In this document: positions 1 through 4,997 of the stretch, piece after piece
Position numbering within the stretch: the stretch's first letter is position 1
Layout: every line of letters begins with the position of its first letter
NCBI GenBank assembly: GCA_022572335.1
Contig: JACZWD010000183.1
Span: 1-5,143 of the forward strand
Length of the DNA stretch: 5,143 nucleotides
Origin: Pseudomonadota bacterium
Lineage (GTDB): Bacteria > Pseudomonadota > Alphaproteobacteria > Rhodospirillales > 2-02-FULL-58-16
Reading direction: 5' to 3'
Translations under genes and position numbers: made by a program
The notes under the pieces: generated by a model
Told to the model about the DNA's origin: nothing
Seen by the model: the letters and a program-made list of their open reading frames with translations, nothing else
Database searches by the model: none

Positions 1-92
1 CGCGTAGGCGGCTCGTCGGGCAGGAGGAAAGTGGCAGGCGATGCGGCGCATCGTCAAACCTTTTCGACGCCCTCCGACGGGCCGCCTACGCG
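1..92. repeat. Palindromic unit A: imperfect 20-bp inverted repeat with an inner hairpin
   Basis: Bases 1-20 are the reverse complement of 73-92 at 18 of 20 positions; the outer 12 bases (cgcgtaggcggc against gccgcctacgcg at 81-92) match perfectly. Near the middle of the 52-base spacer is a small hairpin, cgatgc (39-44) and gcatcg (48-53) around a three-base loop. The left arm begins at the first base of the window, so the repeat may extend further left. A second unit with the same plan follows at 103-196. An open frame crosses the region but has no ribosome binding site and looks like a chance frame. The unit could be a REP/MITE-like intergenic repeat or a structured RNA element; copy number would decide. 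Confidence 0.6.
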
Positions 93-102
93 ACCGCAAC
101 GG

Positions 103-196
103 CGGCTTACCAAGGCTTTCGGACGGCGTCGCGCACGCTTCGCGATGCCCCGCATCGCCACGGCGCACGCTTAGGGCCGAAAGCCTTGGTAAGCCG
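103..196. repeat. Palindromic unit B: perfect 20-bp inverted repeat with an inner hairpin
   Basis: Bases 103-122 (cggcttaccaaggctttcgg) are the exact reverse complement of 177-196. The 54-base spacer holds a 7-bp hairpin, gcgatgc (142-148) and gcatcgc (152-158), whose core matches the inner hairpin of unit A. The spacer also has a 10-bp direct repeat, gcgcacgctt, at 131-140 and 163-172. Bases 65-77 pair with 119-131 at 12 of 13 positions, linking the two units. No target-site duplication was found at the arm ends. The arms are too long and the loop too large, with no T-run after it, for an ordinary intrinsic terminator. A non-autonomous mobile or REP-type element is the likeliest explanation, but this is inference. 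Confidence 0.75.
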
Positions 197-250
197 GCTC
201 TACGGGTCATGATCGGCGCCACTTGGTATTAACCGCCAGGGGAGGGTTCG

Positions 251-1051
251 ATGCGCACAGGGTTTGTTTTCTCGTTTGCCGCCGGTCTGGTCCTCGCCGC
301 CGCCCATCACGGGGCCTGGGCCGCGCCCCAGGTTCTCGCCGTCCTGGCCACCGACGGCGGCATCCCGTTGACCTGCGCCGACGGCGTTTGCGAGGCCGAC
401 ATCAGCACCTTTTGCCTGCAGCGCGACCGGCCGCCGCCGGATATCGGCACCGCGTACGCGCCGGCGGCGCCGGGCGCCTTCACCCTGGTGGTGACGGACG
501 CCGACGGCGCCGAGCGCCGGCTGCCCGCCGAGCCCCACGTGGTGTTCGTGGAGCGTCGCGGGTTCACGGCCGTTTCCGTCCGCCTTCGCGAGGACGTCCT
601 CGCCGCGCTTGGCGCGGTCGGCGCCAGGATCGAGGTGGGGGCCAACGCATCGCTGGTGCCGGTGCCCCGGGACGGCGATCCCGATCCGCTGACGGCCGGC
701 GAGATCGCCCGCGCCGTCGGGCCGTTGCGGACCCTCGGCTCCCGCGTCGTCGACGGCAGCGCCGACGCCAGGGCCGCCGGGCTGCTCGGGCGCATGGTCA
801 ACGCGCTTCCCCGGGAAGGCCGTGTCGGCGCCCGGCGCCGGGCCGCCCTGTGGGGGGAGGTGACCGGCGAAGAGGGGATCGACGCGACGGAGAGCCCGGC
901 CCTCTCCCGCGCCAAGGCGGAATACGAGTGGTGCAGGGAATCCATCGTTGGGTTCCGCTTCGACAGTCTCCGGCACTGCCTGGAATTGCGTCACGACCGG
1001 CTGATGCGGGACCTGAGCATCGATTACTGGAACGCCAACGTGGGCAGCTGA
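251..1051 (+). CDS. Secreted protein of unknown function with N-terminal cysteine cluster
   Basis: This 266-residue protein has a clear Sec-type signal peptide: Arg2, a hydrophobic stretch at about residues 4-18, and an AWA-AP cleavage site near residues 24-25. The mature protein is therefore expected in the periplasm or outside the cell. It carries three cysteines in a C-X4-C-X7-C arrangement (42, 47, 55), followed by a short Arg-Pro-rich segment, and two more near the C-terminus (228, 243), consistent with disulfide bonding. The rest is mixed Ala/Arg/Asp-rich sequence without a motif I can name, and no lipobox or further membrane segment. The start is chosen because GGGGAGGG lies at 239-246, just before the ATG at 251, and gives a complete signal peptide. 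It stands alone: the next gene begins 142 bp later with its own binding site. I do not recognise the family. Confidence 0.85.
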   Translation: MRTGFVFSFAAGLVLAAAHHGAWAAPQVLAVLATDGGIPLTCADGVCEADISTFCLQRDRPPPDIGTAYAPAAPGAFTLVVTDADGAERRLPAEPHVVFVERRGFTAVSVRLREDVLAALGAVGARIEVGANASLVPVPRDGDPDPLTAGEIARAVGPLRTLGSRVVDGSADARAAGLLGRMVNALPREGRVGARRRAALWGEVTGEEGIDATESPALSRAKAEYEWCRESIVGFRFDSLRHCLELRHDRLMRDLSIDYWNANVGS

Positions 1052-1101
1052 CGGACCCGCCACAGGGGCTCCAACCGATCTCCGACGACCGGTTTGGACG
1101 A

Positions 1102-1125
1102 ACCGCCGGGCGGTACCCCGGGCGG
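1102..1125. repeat. Short GC-rich palindrome and direct repeat in the 1052-1193 gap
   Basis: accgcc and ggcggt around a central G form a 13-base palindrome at 1102-1114. The octamer ccgggcgg occurs at 1106-1113 and again at 1118-1125, a 12-base period. It lies about 50 bases past the stop of the secreted protein gene and about 70 bases before the next start. It could be a terminator-like stem (an A/T-rich stretch follows at 1136-1143, but not a T-run) or a binding site. In a GC-rich genome such patterns also arise by chance. Confidence 0.25.
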
Positions 1126-1193
1126 GGCGCGAACCTTTATTTACCGGCGTCCGCACGCACAATCGCTTCGTTCAATCACAGGGGGGCATCACC

Positions 1194-1589
1194 ATGGCAT
1201 CGGAACGCTACGAGACCGGCCTCAGGATTCGCAAGGAAGTCCTGGGAGAGGAACACGTGGAGCGGGCGCTGGCGGGCGCCGACGACTTCAACCGGGAATT
1301 CCAGGAGCTGGTCACCGAATACTGCTGGGGCGCCTCCTGGGGCGGCGGCGGGCTGAGCAGGAAACAGCGCAGCCTCAACAACCTGTGCATGCTTTCGGCG
1401 CTCAACCGGCCCGCTGAATTCAAGCTGCATTTCCGCGCCGCGCTGGGCAACGGCTGCACCCTGGACGAACTCAAGGACACCCTGCTGCAGATCACCATCT
1501 ATTGCGGCGTCCCCGCCGGCGTCGGGGCGTTCCGGCTGGCCCGCGAAGTCCTCGACGAAGACGGCATAGACCCGGGCGGCGGCGCATGA
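1194..1589 (+). CDS. Carboxymuconolactone decarboxylase family protein (PcaC-like)
   Basis: The 131-residue protein consists of a single carboxymuconolactone decarboxylase (CMD) domain, the usual PcaC size. The conserved core is visible: an EYCWG motif at 42-46, a basic GLSRKQRSL turn at 53-61, a helix with LSALNR at 67-72, then H79 with RAALGNG (81-87), and the C-terminal LLQ-IY-GVPA block at 97-108. PcaC converts 4-carboxymuconolactone to 3-oxoadipate enol-lactone in protocatechuate breakdown. There is no CxxC pair, so it is not an AhpD-type peroxidase. The other protocatechuate-pathway enzymes are absent here, so the true substrate may differ. A purine-rich AGGGGGG at 1180-1186 precedes the ATG by 7 bases. 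Its TGA overlaps the ATG of the next gene, indicating translational coupling with the dehydrogenase. Family assignment is firm; the exact reaction is open. Confidence 0.88.
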   Translation: MASERYETGLRIRKEVLGEEHVERALAGADDFNREFQELVTEYCWGASWGGGGLSRKQRSLNNLCMLSALNRPAEFKLHFRAALGNGCTLDELKDTLLQITIYCGVPAGVGAFRLAREVLDEDGIDPGGGA

Positions 1590-2458
1590 GCCCGGCCCGT
1601 TTCGGCTTCGTCGGGCTCGGCGCCATGGGCGGTCCCATGGCCGCCAACATCGCCGCCGCCGGGTTCGACCTCACCGTCTACGACAAGGCCGGCACCGAGG
1701 CCCGGACGCCCGCCGGCGCCACGGCCGCGGCGTCCCTGGCCGACGTCGGCGGGGCGGCGGAGACGGTGTTCCTGAGCCTGCCCGACGGTGCCGCCACCCT
1801 GGCCGTGGCCGGGGAGCTGGCGGCGCTGGCCGGGCGCGCCGTGTCTGTGGTCATCGACCTCTCGACCATCGGCATCGCCGCCGCCGGGCAGGCTCACGCC
1901 GTGCTCGCCGGGGCCGGCATCGCCTACGTGGACGCGCCGGTCAGCGGCGGCCAGGCCGGGGCGCGGGCGGGCACGGTGACGGTGATGTGGGCGGGGCCGG
2001 CGGCGCTGCTGGAAAGCCACCGCGCCGTCCTCGGGGCGATGGCCGGGAACCCGCTCCACGTGGGGGACAGGGCCGGCCAGGGCCAGGCCATGAAGCTGAT
2101 CAACAACTTCCTGTCCGCCACCGCGATGGCGGCGACGTCCGAGGCGATGGTCTTCGGGCTCGCCCAGGGTCTCCCGTTGCAGACCATGCTCGACGTAGTC
2201 AACGTTTCCACCGGGCGCAACAGCGCGACCAGCGACAAGTTCCCCAACCGCATCCAGACCGGCACCTATGACGCGGGCTTCCAGATGGCGCACATGGCCA
2301 AGGACCTGCGCCTCTACCTGGAGACCGTCCGCGCCGAGGACACGCCGGCCGCCGTCGGCGCGGCGGTCACGGATGTGTGGCGGCGGGCCGACGCGGCGAT
2401 GCCGGGAAGCGACTTCACCCGGATTTACGATTTCGTCCGCGGCGGCGCCAAGACGTGA
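1586..2458 (+). CDS. NAD(P)-dependent beta-hydroxyacid dehydrogenase (3-hydroxyisobutyrate dehydrogenase family)
   Basis: The 290-residue protein is full length for this family, which oxidises or reduces beta-hydroxy acids such as 3-hydroxyisobutyrate and tartronate semialdehyde with NAD(P). The N-terminal Rossmann fold opens with GFVGLGAMGGPMA (7-19). DLSTIG (91-96) and the substrate-loop motif DAPVSGG (116-122) follow. The catalytic block GQGQAMKLINN (164-174) supplies Lys170 and Asn174. The C-terminal helical domain carries STGRNSATSDKFPNR (208-222) and HMAKDLRL (236-243). The ATG at 1586 overlaps the previous stop as ATGA and starts directly at the Rossmann strand; longer upstream in-frame sequence is Arg-rich and belongs to the other gene's frame. 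It is co-transcribed with the CMD-family gene and converges on the oxidase gene, with 13 bases between stop codons. Substrate and cofactor preference cannot be fixed from the sequence. Confidence 0.92.
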   Translation: MSPARFGFVGLGAMGGPMAANIAAAGFDLTVYDKAGTEARTPAGATAAASLADVGGAAETVFLSLPDGAATLAVAGELAALAGRAVSVVIDLSTIGIAAAGQAHAVLAGAGIAYVDAPVSGGQAGARAGTVTVMWAGPAALLESHRAVLGAMAGNPLHVGDRAGQGQAMKLINNFLSATAMAATSEAMVFGLAQGLPLQTMLDVVNVSTGRNSATSDKFPNRIQTGTYDAGFQMAHMAKDLRLYLETVRAEDTPAAVGAAVTDVWRRADAAMPGSDFTRIYDFVRGGAKT

Positions 2459-2471
2459 GCGGGAGGCCGCG

Positions 2472-3551
2472 TCAGTACCCCTCGTCGAGCAGGGGAAACG
2501 CGCTCAGGCCATGGGCCTTGTCCACCGGCTGCGCCGGGTGCAGGCAGGAGTCGTCGAGGGCGCCGAACCTGTCGGCGCCAAGGAGTCCGAGGCAGGCCCT
2601 GATCTCGGTCTCCAGGAGCTCGAGGACGCGCACCAGCCCGGCCCGGCCCGCCGCCGCCATGCCGAAGCACTGCAGCCTGCCGATGCCCACCGCATCGGCG
2701 CCCAGGACGATCGCCTTGACGATGTCGGTGCCGCGCATGAAACCGCCGTCCACCACGACCGCGGCCTTGGCGCCCGCCTCGCGGACCACCTCGGGCAGGA
2801 TCTCGATCGCGCCCAGGCCGTGATCCAGTTGCCGTCCGCCGTGGTTGGAGACGTAGATCACGTCGACGCCATGCTCGCACGCGATCGCCGCGTCCTCGGC
2901 GGTGGCGATGCCTTTCAGGATCAAGGGGATATCGACGGCGTCGCGGATCCGCTTCACGTGGTCCCAGGTGAGCCCGGCCTGGAATTCCATGTTGGTGGCC
3001 CGCCGGCGCGAGGAGCTCTTGTGGCGTCTGGCGAGGTCCCGTTCGCGGCGGCTGTAGATGGCCGAATCCACGGTCACGGAGAAGGCCCGGCAGCCGGCGT
3101 CCACGGCGCGGCGTACGTGATCGGCGACCCAGTCCGCGTCCCCGCGCACATACAGGTTGTAGATCAGCGGACCGTCGGCGGCGGCGGCGACCTCCTCGAG
3201 GCCGGGGCCGCACACGGAACTGAGCATGGAGGCGACGCCGAATTCCCCGGCCGCCCTGGCCGCCGTGACGCCGCCGCCGGACTCGACGTCCTCCAGGGAG
3301 CCGATGGGCGCCAGCACCACCGGAATGCGCAGCCTGTCGCCTAAAAACGTGGAAGAGCAGTCGACGGCGGACACGTCCCGCAGCACACGGGGCCGGAAGG
3401 CGATAGAATCCAGCGCCCGCCGGTTGCGCTTCAGGGTGGTCTCGGTCTCCGTGCCGCCGGCCACGTAATCCCACACCTCGGGGGAAAGATTTTCGCGGGC
3501 CCGCTTGACGATCTCGTGCAGGGTCTGGAATTCGTCCGCCGCCTCAGTCAT
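2472..3551 (-). CDS. FMN-dependent alpha-hydroxy-acid oxidase/dehydrogenase
   Basis: The 359-residue TIM-barrel flavoprotein oxidises L-2-hydroxy acids to 2-oxo acids, passing electrons to oxygen or to a membrane quinone/cytochrome acceptor. By alignment with spinach glycolate oxidase from memory, the active-site set is present: Tyr29 (Y24), Tyr134 (Y129), Asp162 (D157), Arg169 (R164), Lys213 (K230), and His237 and Arg240 (H254, R257) in SNHGGRQLD at 235-243. The phosphate-binding part DGG-x-x-RGTD (268-276) and GADAVGIGR (284-292) follow. Two oddities are Asn132 where the family usually has an FMN-contacting Gln, and a lid loop between Arg169 and Lys213 about 22 residues shorter than in glycolate oxidase. 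It is the second gene of a - strand operon: its ATG lies inside the end of the RraA-like gene (8-bp overlap). Substrate and electron acceptor are undetermined. Confidence 0.92.
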   Translation of the reverse strand: MTEAADEFQTLHEIVKRARENLSPEVWDYVAGGTETETTLKRNRRALDSIAFRPRVLRDVSAVDCSSTFLGDRLRIPVVLAPIGSLEDVESGGGVTAARAAGEFGVASMLSSVCGPGLEEVAAAADGPLIYNLYVRGDADWVADHVRRAVDAGCRAFSVTVDSAIYSRRERDLARRHKSSSRRRATNMEFQAGLTWDHVKRIRDAVDIPLILKGIATAEDAAIACEHGVDVIYVSNHGGRQLDHGLGAIEILPEVVREAGAKAAVVVDGGFMRGTDIVKAIVLGADAVGIGRLQCFGMAAAGRAGLVRVLELLETEIRACLGLLGADRFGALDDSCLHPAQPVDKAHGLSAFPLLDEGY

Positions 3552-4041
3552 GCACGGGGCCCGTGGAGACGATGACGCCGTCGCCGTCGGCGTACAGGTA
3601 TTCGCCGGGGCGGAAAATGACGCCGCCGAAGGTCACCGCAACGTCGGCCGTGGCGATGGTGCCGTGGTTGGGGCGCCTGGGCGTGGTGCCGGTCGCCTTG
3701 ACGCCGAAATCCAGGTCGGCGAACTCGTGTGCGTCCCGGATGCAGCCGTTGATCACGATCCCCTCCCAGCCGCACTTCTGGGCCTGCTCGGCGATGTTGC
3801 CGCCGCACAGCGCCCGGCGCGGAGACCCGCGGCCGTCGATGACCAGCACCTTGCCGCGGCCGCCCCTGTCGAGCACGGCGCGCACCCCCGTGTTGTCCTC
3901 GAACGTGCTGAAGGTCACGATTTCGCCGTGGAAATGGTTGCGCGCGGCGTAATCATTGAAGGAAAGCTCGCACACGGAAACGGCGTCCCCGTGGTCGTCG
4001 CAGATGTCCGCGGTGCGCACGATGTTCGACACCGTCCCCAT
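3544..4041 (-). CDS. RraA-like class II aldolase/oxaloacetate decarboxylase family protein
   Basis: This 165-residue protein matches the RraA fold (E. coli RraA is about 161 residues). Characteristic stretches are RGKVLVIDG (62-70), RRALCGGNIAEQA (75-87), GWEGIVINGCIRD (91-103) and DFGVKATGTTPRR (111-123). Some RraA proteins inhibit RNase E, while others are metal-dependent aldolases acting on 4-hydroxy-4-methyl-2-oxoglutarate or oxaloacetate. The catalytic signature of the latter, G-X20-R-D-X2-E/D, is complete here as Gly81, Arg102, Asp103 and Glu106, so an enzymatic role is favoured. The ATG at 4041 is chosen because GGGGAGGA sits 9 bases upstream; an in-frame ATG at 4164 would add 41 residues not typical of the family and run through the intergenic region. 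It is the first gene of the operon and overlaps the hydroxy-acid oxidase gene by 8 bp. Confidence 0.9.
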   Translation of the reverse strand: MGTVSNIVRTADICDDHGDAVSVCELSFNDYAARNHFHGEIVTFSTFEDNTGVRAVLDRGGRGKVLVIDGRGSPRRALCGGNIAEQAQKCGWEGIVINGCIRDAHEFADLDFGVKATGTTPRRPNHGTIATADVAVTFGGVIFRPGEYLYADGDGVIVSTGPVHD

Positions 4042-4050
4042 GAGATTCGT

Positions 4051-4058
4051 TCCTCCCC
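4051..4058 (-). promoter_or_regulatory. Ribosome binding site that sets the RraA-like start
   Basis: The - strand reads GGGGAGGA here, 9 bases before the ATG at 4041-4039. It is the only strong Shine-Dalgarno match upstream of an in-frame start, and it excludes the longer start at 4164. Confidence 0.8.
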
Positions 4059-4078
4059 AAGGAAATGTCCGGGTCCGC

Positions 4079-4107
4079 ATAGTTAAAAATCGGGGTAAGG
4101 TTGTCCA
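4079..4107 (-). promoter_or_regulatory. Candidate sigma-70 type promoter for the RraA-like/oxidase operon
   Basis: On the - strand TGGACA (4107-4102) matches the -35 consensus TTGACA at five of six positions. A 17-base spacer leads to AACTAT (4084-4079), which matches TATAAT at only three of six. Bases 4080-4089 form the most A/T-rich stretch of the divergent region. Transcription would begin about 30 bases before the start codon. The spacing is ideal but the -10 is weak, so this is a suggestion only. Confidence 0.35.
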
Positions 4108-4108
4108 T

Positions 4109-4125
4109 ACATCTCTGAACATCTC
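4109..4125. repeat. Tandem 7-bp direct repeat in the divergent control region
   Basis: acatctc occurs at 4109-4115 and again at 4119-4125, a 10-base period, so both copies face the same side of the helix. The pair sits immediately upstream of the candidate -35 of the - strand operon and between the two divergent genes. This placement suits an activator or other dimeric regulator, but no regulator gene is in the window and a two-copy 7-mer can occur by chance. Confidence 0.35.
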
Positions 4126-4157
4126 CGGCCCGCCGGCCCTTAGGGCCCGCCGGGCCG
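4126..4157. repeat. GC-rich stem-loop upstream of the ABM-fold gene
   Basis: Seven pairs (4126-4132 with 4151-4157), a small interior loop, five pairs (4135-4139 with 4143-4147) and a TTA loop form a strong hairpin. It ends one base before an ATG at 4158 and eight bases before the GGGAGG at 4165. It is not followed by a T-run, so it is not a standard intrinsic terminator on either strand. As RNA it could shield the transcript's 5' end or restrict start selection; as DNA it could be an operator. Confidence 0.5.
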
Positions 4158-4164
4158 ATGCCAT

Positions 4165-4170
4165 GGGAGG
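4165..4170 (+). promoter_or_regulatory. Ribosome binding site that selects the GTG start at 4176
   Basis: GGGAGG is five bases before GTG 4176-4178. The in-frame ATG at 4158 lies upstream of this site and directly abuts a strong hairpin with no purine-rich site of its own. Confidence 0.7.
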
Positions 4171-4175
4171 ACATC

Positions 4176-4472
4176 GTGCCCCACTTCGCCATCATCGTGA
4201 CCGTCAAGCTGAAACCCGGAACCGCCGACGACTTCCGGGCGCACGTCCTGGAGAACGCCCGGGCGGCGCGGCGCGACGAGCCCGACTGCCACCGATTCGA
4301 CGTCCTGGTCTCCGAGGACGACGCGGATACGCTGTTCTTCTACGAGGAATACACCGAGGCGGGCTCGCTGGACGCCCACCGCGAAACCCCCCATTACAAG
4401 AAGTTCCGCGACGCCACCGACCACATGGTCGCCGAGCGCTCCATCCGGCGCTGTTCGGTGCTCAGCGGCTAG
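4176..4472 (+). CDS. Antibiotic biosynthesis monooxygenase (ABM) domain protein, YgiN-like
   Basis: With the GTG start, the 98-residue protein is a single ABM ferredoxin-like domain, the typical length for YgiN-like quinol monooxygenases. Visible elements are the first strand FAIIVTVKLKPG (4-15), a helix (about 17-34) ending in the EPDCHRFDVL turn and strand (35-44), FFYEEYTEAGSLDAHRETPHY (54-74) with the helix-capping His68 and His73, and the final strand near RRCSVLSG (91-98). Members work as small cofactor-free dimers that oxidise quinols or phenolic substrates, or serve as heme-degrading or accessory proteins. There is no signal peptide. An in-frame ATG at 4158 would add six residues but lacks a binding site. 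It is divergent from the RraA-like/oxidase operon and shares its control region. The substrate is not predictable. Confidence 0.88.
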   Translation: MPHFAIIVTVKLKPGTADDFRAHVLENARAARRDEPDCHRFDVLVSEDDADTLFFYEEYTEAGSLDAHRETPHYKKFRDATDHMVAERSIRRCSVLSG

Positions 4473-4503
4473 GGCATGGACTCATTAACTGGTGTTGCGA
4501 GTG

Positions 4504-4688
4504 GCGATGTCCGCTCTACCCCGCAAAGCAGACCATTCTTAGGGCAGGCGCCAACGTCCTCCAACGCCATCATGCAGAGGGCATAGCCCCTATTGCGGAG
4601 AGAACAATGAACCCGGCAGGCGCATCACGGAGAGCTTGACATCCAACCCCCGAATTAGAGAACAGCCTGGACCCTACGCGGACATCGC
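4504..4688. repeat. 11-bp perfect inverted repeat, arms 163 bases apart
   Basis: gcgatgtccgc at 4504-4514 is the exact reverse complement of 4678-4688. The first arm also begins a degenerate local palindrome reaching about 4536, and the second arm is part of a compact hairpin (4678-4704). The pair could mark the ends of a decayed small mobile element or two copies of one palindromic repeat in opposite orientation. Confidence 0.35.
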
Positions 4689-4704
4689 GCGCGATCGGGT
4701 CCGC
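4678..4704. repeat. GC-rich hairpin with a 12-bp perfect palindrome
   Basis: gcggac (4678-4683) pairs with gtccgc (4699-4704). Inside it lies the self-complementary 12-mer atcgcgcgcgat (4684-4695), with a three-base bulge at 4696-4698. No T-run follows on either side. Function is unknown; a remnant repeat or a protein-binding palindrome are both possible. Confidence 0.45.
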
Positions 4705-4853
4705 CTCTGCTTGAAATCGGGAGTTAGGGCTAGCGCGACAAATGAGGTGTACCGACAAACAGGGATTTCCGCACAGGCCTAGGACATCCCCCTTGGGCAT
4801 CGCCAAGCCTCGATAGATTACCTTCCCGAAGCGCGGTAAGCTCTCTTCCACAA

Positions 4854-4997
4854 ATGCGCTGCGTTGGGAAGGACTCCTGGCGCGCGGATTCCGCGGCTGT
4901 CAACGACGCTATCGGGGCAGTTGGCAAGTTCGTGAGTGACAATCTGGCAACGGCGACCGGTGCTGGCACGGTGATAACGGACCTAGTCATCCTATGA
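4854..4997 (+). CDS. Possible 47-residue small ORF before the SirB1-like gene (doubtful)
   Basis: An ATG at 4854 opens 47 codons ending in TGA 4995-4997, which overlaps the next gene's first ATG as ATGA. The product would be Ala/Gly/Val-rich with a helical middle (about residues 13-33) and a hydrophobic end (VITDLVIL). Against it: no Shine-Dalgarno sequence before the ATG, about 70% G+C at third positions by hand count (visibly lower than the neighbouring genes), and no family I recognise. The frame is open upstream only to 4746. It could be the tail of a decayed gene. Confidence 0.2.
   Translation: MRCVGKDSWRADSAAVNDAIGAVGKFVSDNLATATGAGTVITDLVIL

Larger units (their letters stand above)
4473..4993. 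other. About 520-bp gap without a convincing gene; less GC-rich
   Basis: No ORF here has both a ribosome binding site and a recognisable protein. Hand counts of two 60-base lines (4561-4620 and 4801-4860) give 35 and 33 G+C, against 47 in a line inside the dehydrogenase gene (1801-1860). The region holds the inverted repeats listed separately, a weak small ORF at 4854-4997, and no clear terminator for the ABM gene. It may be a decayed insertion or pseudogene, or simply a long intergenic region. Confidence 0.5.

Noticed and set aside
41..232. 63-codon open frame on the + strand across the palindromic region
   Set aside because: No ribosome binding site, Arg/Pro-rich composition typical of an off-frame translation, and it is made almost entirely of inverted-repeat arms.
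204..232. tattaa at 227-232 as a -10 box for the secreted protein gene
   Set aside because: The sequence 17 bases upstream (gggtca) matches the -35 at only three positions, and the box is only about 20 bases before the ATG, overlapping the binding-site region.
200..1162. Long antisense and alternate-frame ORFs over the secreted protein gene, including a 320-codon - strand frame
   Set aside because: High-GC DNA leaves shadow frames open. The 251-1051 frame has a strong binding site and a real signal peptide; the others have neither.
1499..2293. 264-codon - strand frame opposite the dehydrogenase gene
   Set aside because: The + strand protein has every family motif of beta-hydroxyacid dehydrogenases; the antisense product is Gly/Arg/His-rich low-complexity sequence.
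2455..2475. Small gcgg/ccgc stem between the convergent stop codons as a bidirectional terminator
   Set aside because: Only four pairs and no T-run on either strand.
2268..3474. Long + strand (358 codons) and - strand (349 codons) frames over the oxidase gene
   Set aside because: Both are shadows of the flavoprotein gene, whose active-site residues are all in the 3551-2472 frame.
3553..3565. 13-base palindrome cacgggGcccgtg next to the oxidase start
   Set aside because: It lies inside the end of the RraA-like coding sequence, has a one-base centre and is explained by GC-rich coding sequence.
4636..4664. Perfect TTGACA at 4636-4641 as a promoter
   Set aside because: At 16-18 bases downstream there is no TATAAT-like sequence (agaaca at 17), and no gene starts nearby.
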